A DNA stretch of 64,000 nt from Nonlabens sp. MB-3u-79 (GTDB lineage Bacteria; Bacteroidota; Bacteroidia; Flavobacteriales; Flavobacteriaceae). Below are positions 63,868-64,000 of this stretch, piece by piece. Under the pieces are notes generated by a model, which worked only from the letters and a program-made list of their open reading frames with translations, was not told the DNA's origin and did not search any database. The DNA lies in NCBI RefSeq assembly GCF_002831625.1, contig NZ_CP025116.1, positions 2,161,501 to 2,225,500 of the forward strand. Direction: 5' to 3'. Each line of letters opens with the position of its first letter. Position 1 is the stretch's first letter. Position numbers and translations under genes: made by a program.

Positions 63868-63910
63868 TTCTTTTTCAATTTCTTTTTCAATTTCGAGTTC
63901 GAGTTCGACA
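63868..63910. repeat. Degenerate hexanucleotide repeat block 1
   Basis: Units of the TTTTCA/ATTTCT/ATTTCG/AGTTCG type, ending in AGTTCGACAGGG. On the minus strand one frame reads ELELEIEKEIEKEIKKSG. Confidence 0.75.
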
Positions 63911-63925
63911 GGGAATTCGGCAATT

Positions 63926-64000
63926 TTATTTTATTTCAATTTCAATTTCAATTTCAATTTCAATTTCAATTTCGAGTTCGAGTTCGAGTTCAATTTCGAG
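63926..64000. repeat. Hexanucleotide tandem repeat block 2, running off the window
   Basis: From 63933: six ATTTCA units, then ATTTCG, AGTTCG twice, AGTTCA, ATTTCG and AG at the edge, all fitting ANTTCR. On the minus strand the frame that is open at the window edge reads LEIELELELEIEIEIEIEIE then IK and a TAA at 63926-63928, so this could be the 3' end of an incoming gene or a non-coding microsatellite. Confidence 0.8.

Overview
This window is a stretch of chromosome from a low-GC marine-type Bacteroidetes, most likely a member of the Flavobacteriaceae. The evidence: three proteins with type B type IX secretion (T9SS) C-terminal signals; an IcmF-type fused acyl-CoA mutase; a DUF2911 protein, a DUF3822-rsmD pair and a YkgJ-type cysteine cluster protein; a promoter of the TTTG-N19-TAnnTTTG type in front of a tRNA gene; and weak Shine-Dalgarno sequences. 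The palindrome GCTTTCGCGAAAGC, here called HIP, occurs 16 times exactly and 3 times with changes across 64 kb. I associate this repeat with the Nonlabens/Dokdonia group, but the genus cannot be fixed from the window alone. No rRNA, CRISPR array, intact insertion sequence or prophage is visible.

Layout. 1-5.1 kb: end of a TPR gene, a thiolase/NlpC-P60 pair and a 7TM-HD (PgpH-like) phosphodiesterase. 5.1-5.4 kb: tRNA-Ser(GCT) and tRNA-Pro(TGG). 5.7-9.75 kb: an overlapping operon pdxH-sixA-like-ppk1-ppx for polyphosphate metabolism. 9.8-13.4 kb: a porin-like protein, dnaX, RNase P RNA with a HIP palindrome inside it, and a Cys-cluster protein. 13.6-16.1 kb: membrane protein, rsmD, DUF3822 and a conserved unknown. 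16.2-19.1 kb: a RecD/Dda-type helicase and kdsB, separated by 0.7 kb of decayed genes. 19.1-23.6 kb: small metabolic and envelope genes. 23.8-29.5 kb: a sodium:solute symporter, a 37-residue membrane ORF that overlaps its neighbours on both sides, a secreted PIG-L deacetylase and a lipoprotein serine hydrolase. 29.7-33.2 kb: icmF. 33.2-35.6 kb: an island of hairpin-rich repeats around one surface-protein gene, with a decayed second copy of the icmF 3' end on its far side. 35.6-40.5 kb: crcB, SRPBCC, M28 peptidase, unknown, MscS. 40.7-47.5 kb: a fatty-acid degradation cluster marR-fadN-(four-helix-bundle pseudogene)-fadA-fadE with a palindromic operator candidate before marR. 47.6-55.9 kb: three tandem paralogous T9SS-exported proteins. 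56-57.8 kb: an ABC-2 transporter. 57.9-62.3 kb: a divergent kinase-fold protein, a nucleoid-associated protein, a pRiA4b ORF-3-like protein, a secreted esterase with TPRs and a 33-residue Lys-rich ORF. 62.7-64 kb: heme A synthase, then hexanucleotide tandem repeats running off the edge.

How the genes fit together. Most of the window is core chromosome for aerobic heterotrophic growth: beta-oxidation, C4/C5 acyl-CoA rearrangement, polyphosphate storage, heme A for the terminal oxidase, LPS inner core and cell-wall turnover. The accessory signal is concentrated in four places: the HIP palindromes, the repeat island at 33.2-35.4 kb, the decayed segments at 17.6-18.3 and 42.8-42.9 kb, and the edge repeats. 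All assignments were made by eye from sequence motifs; no database search was run.
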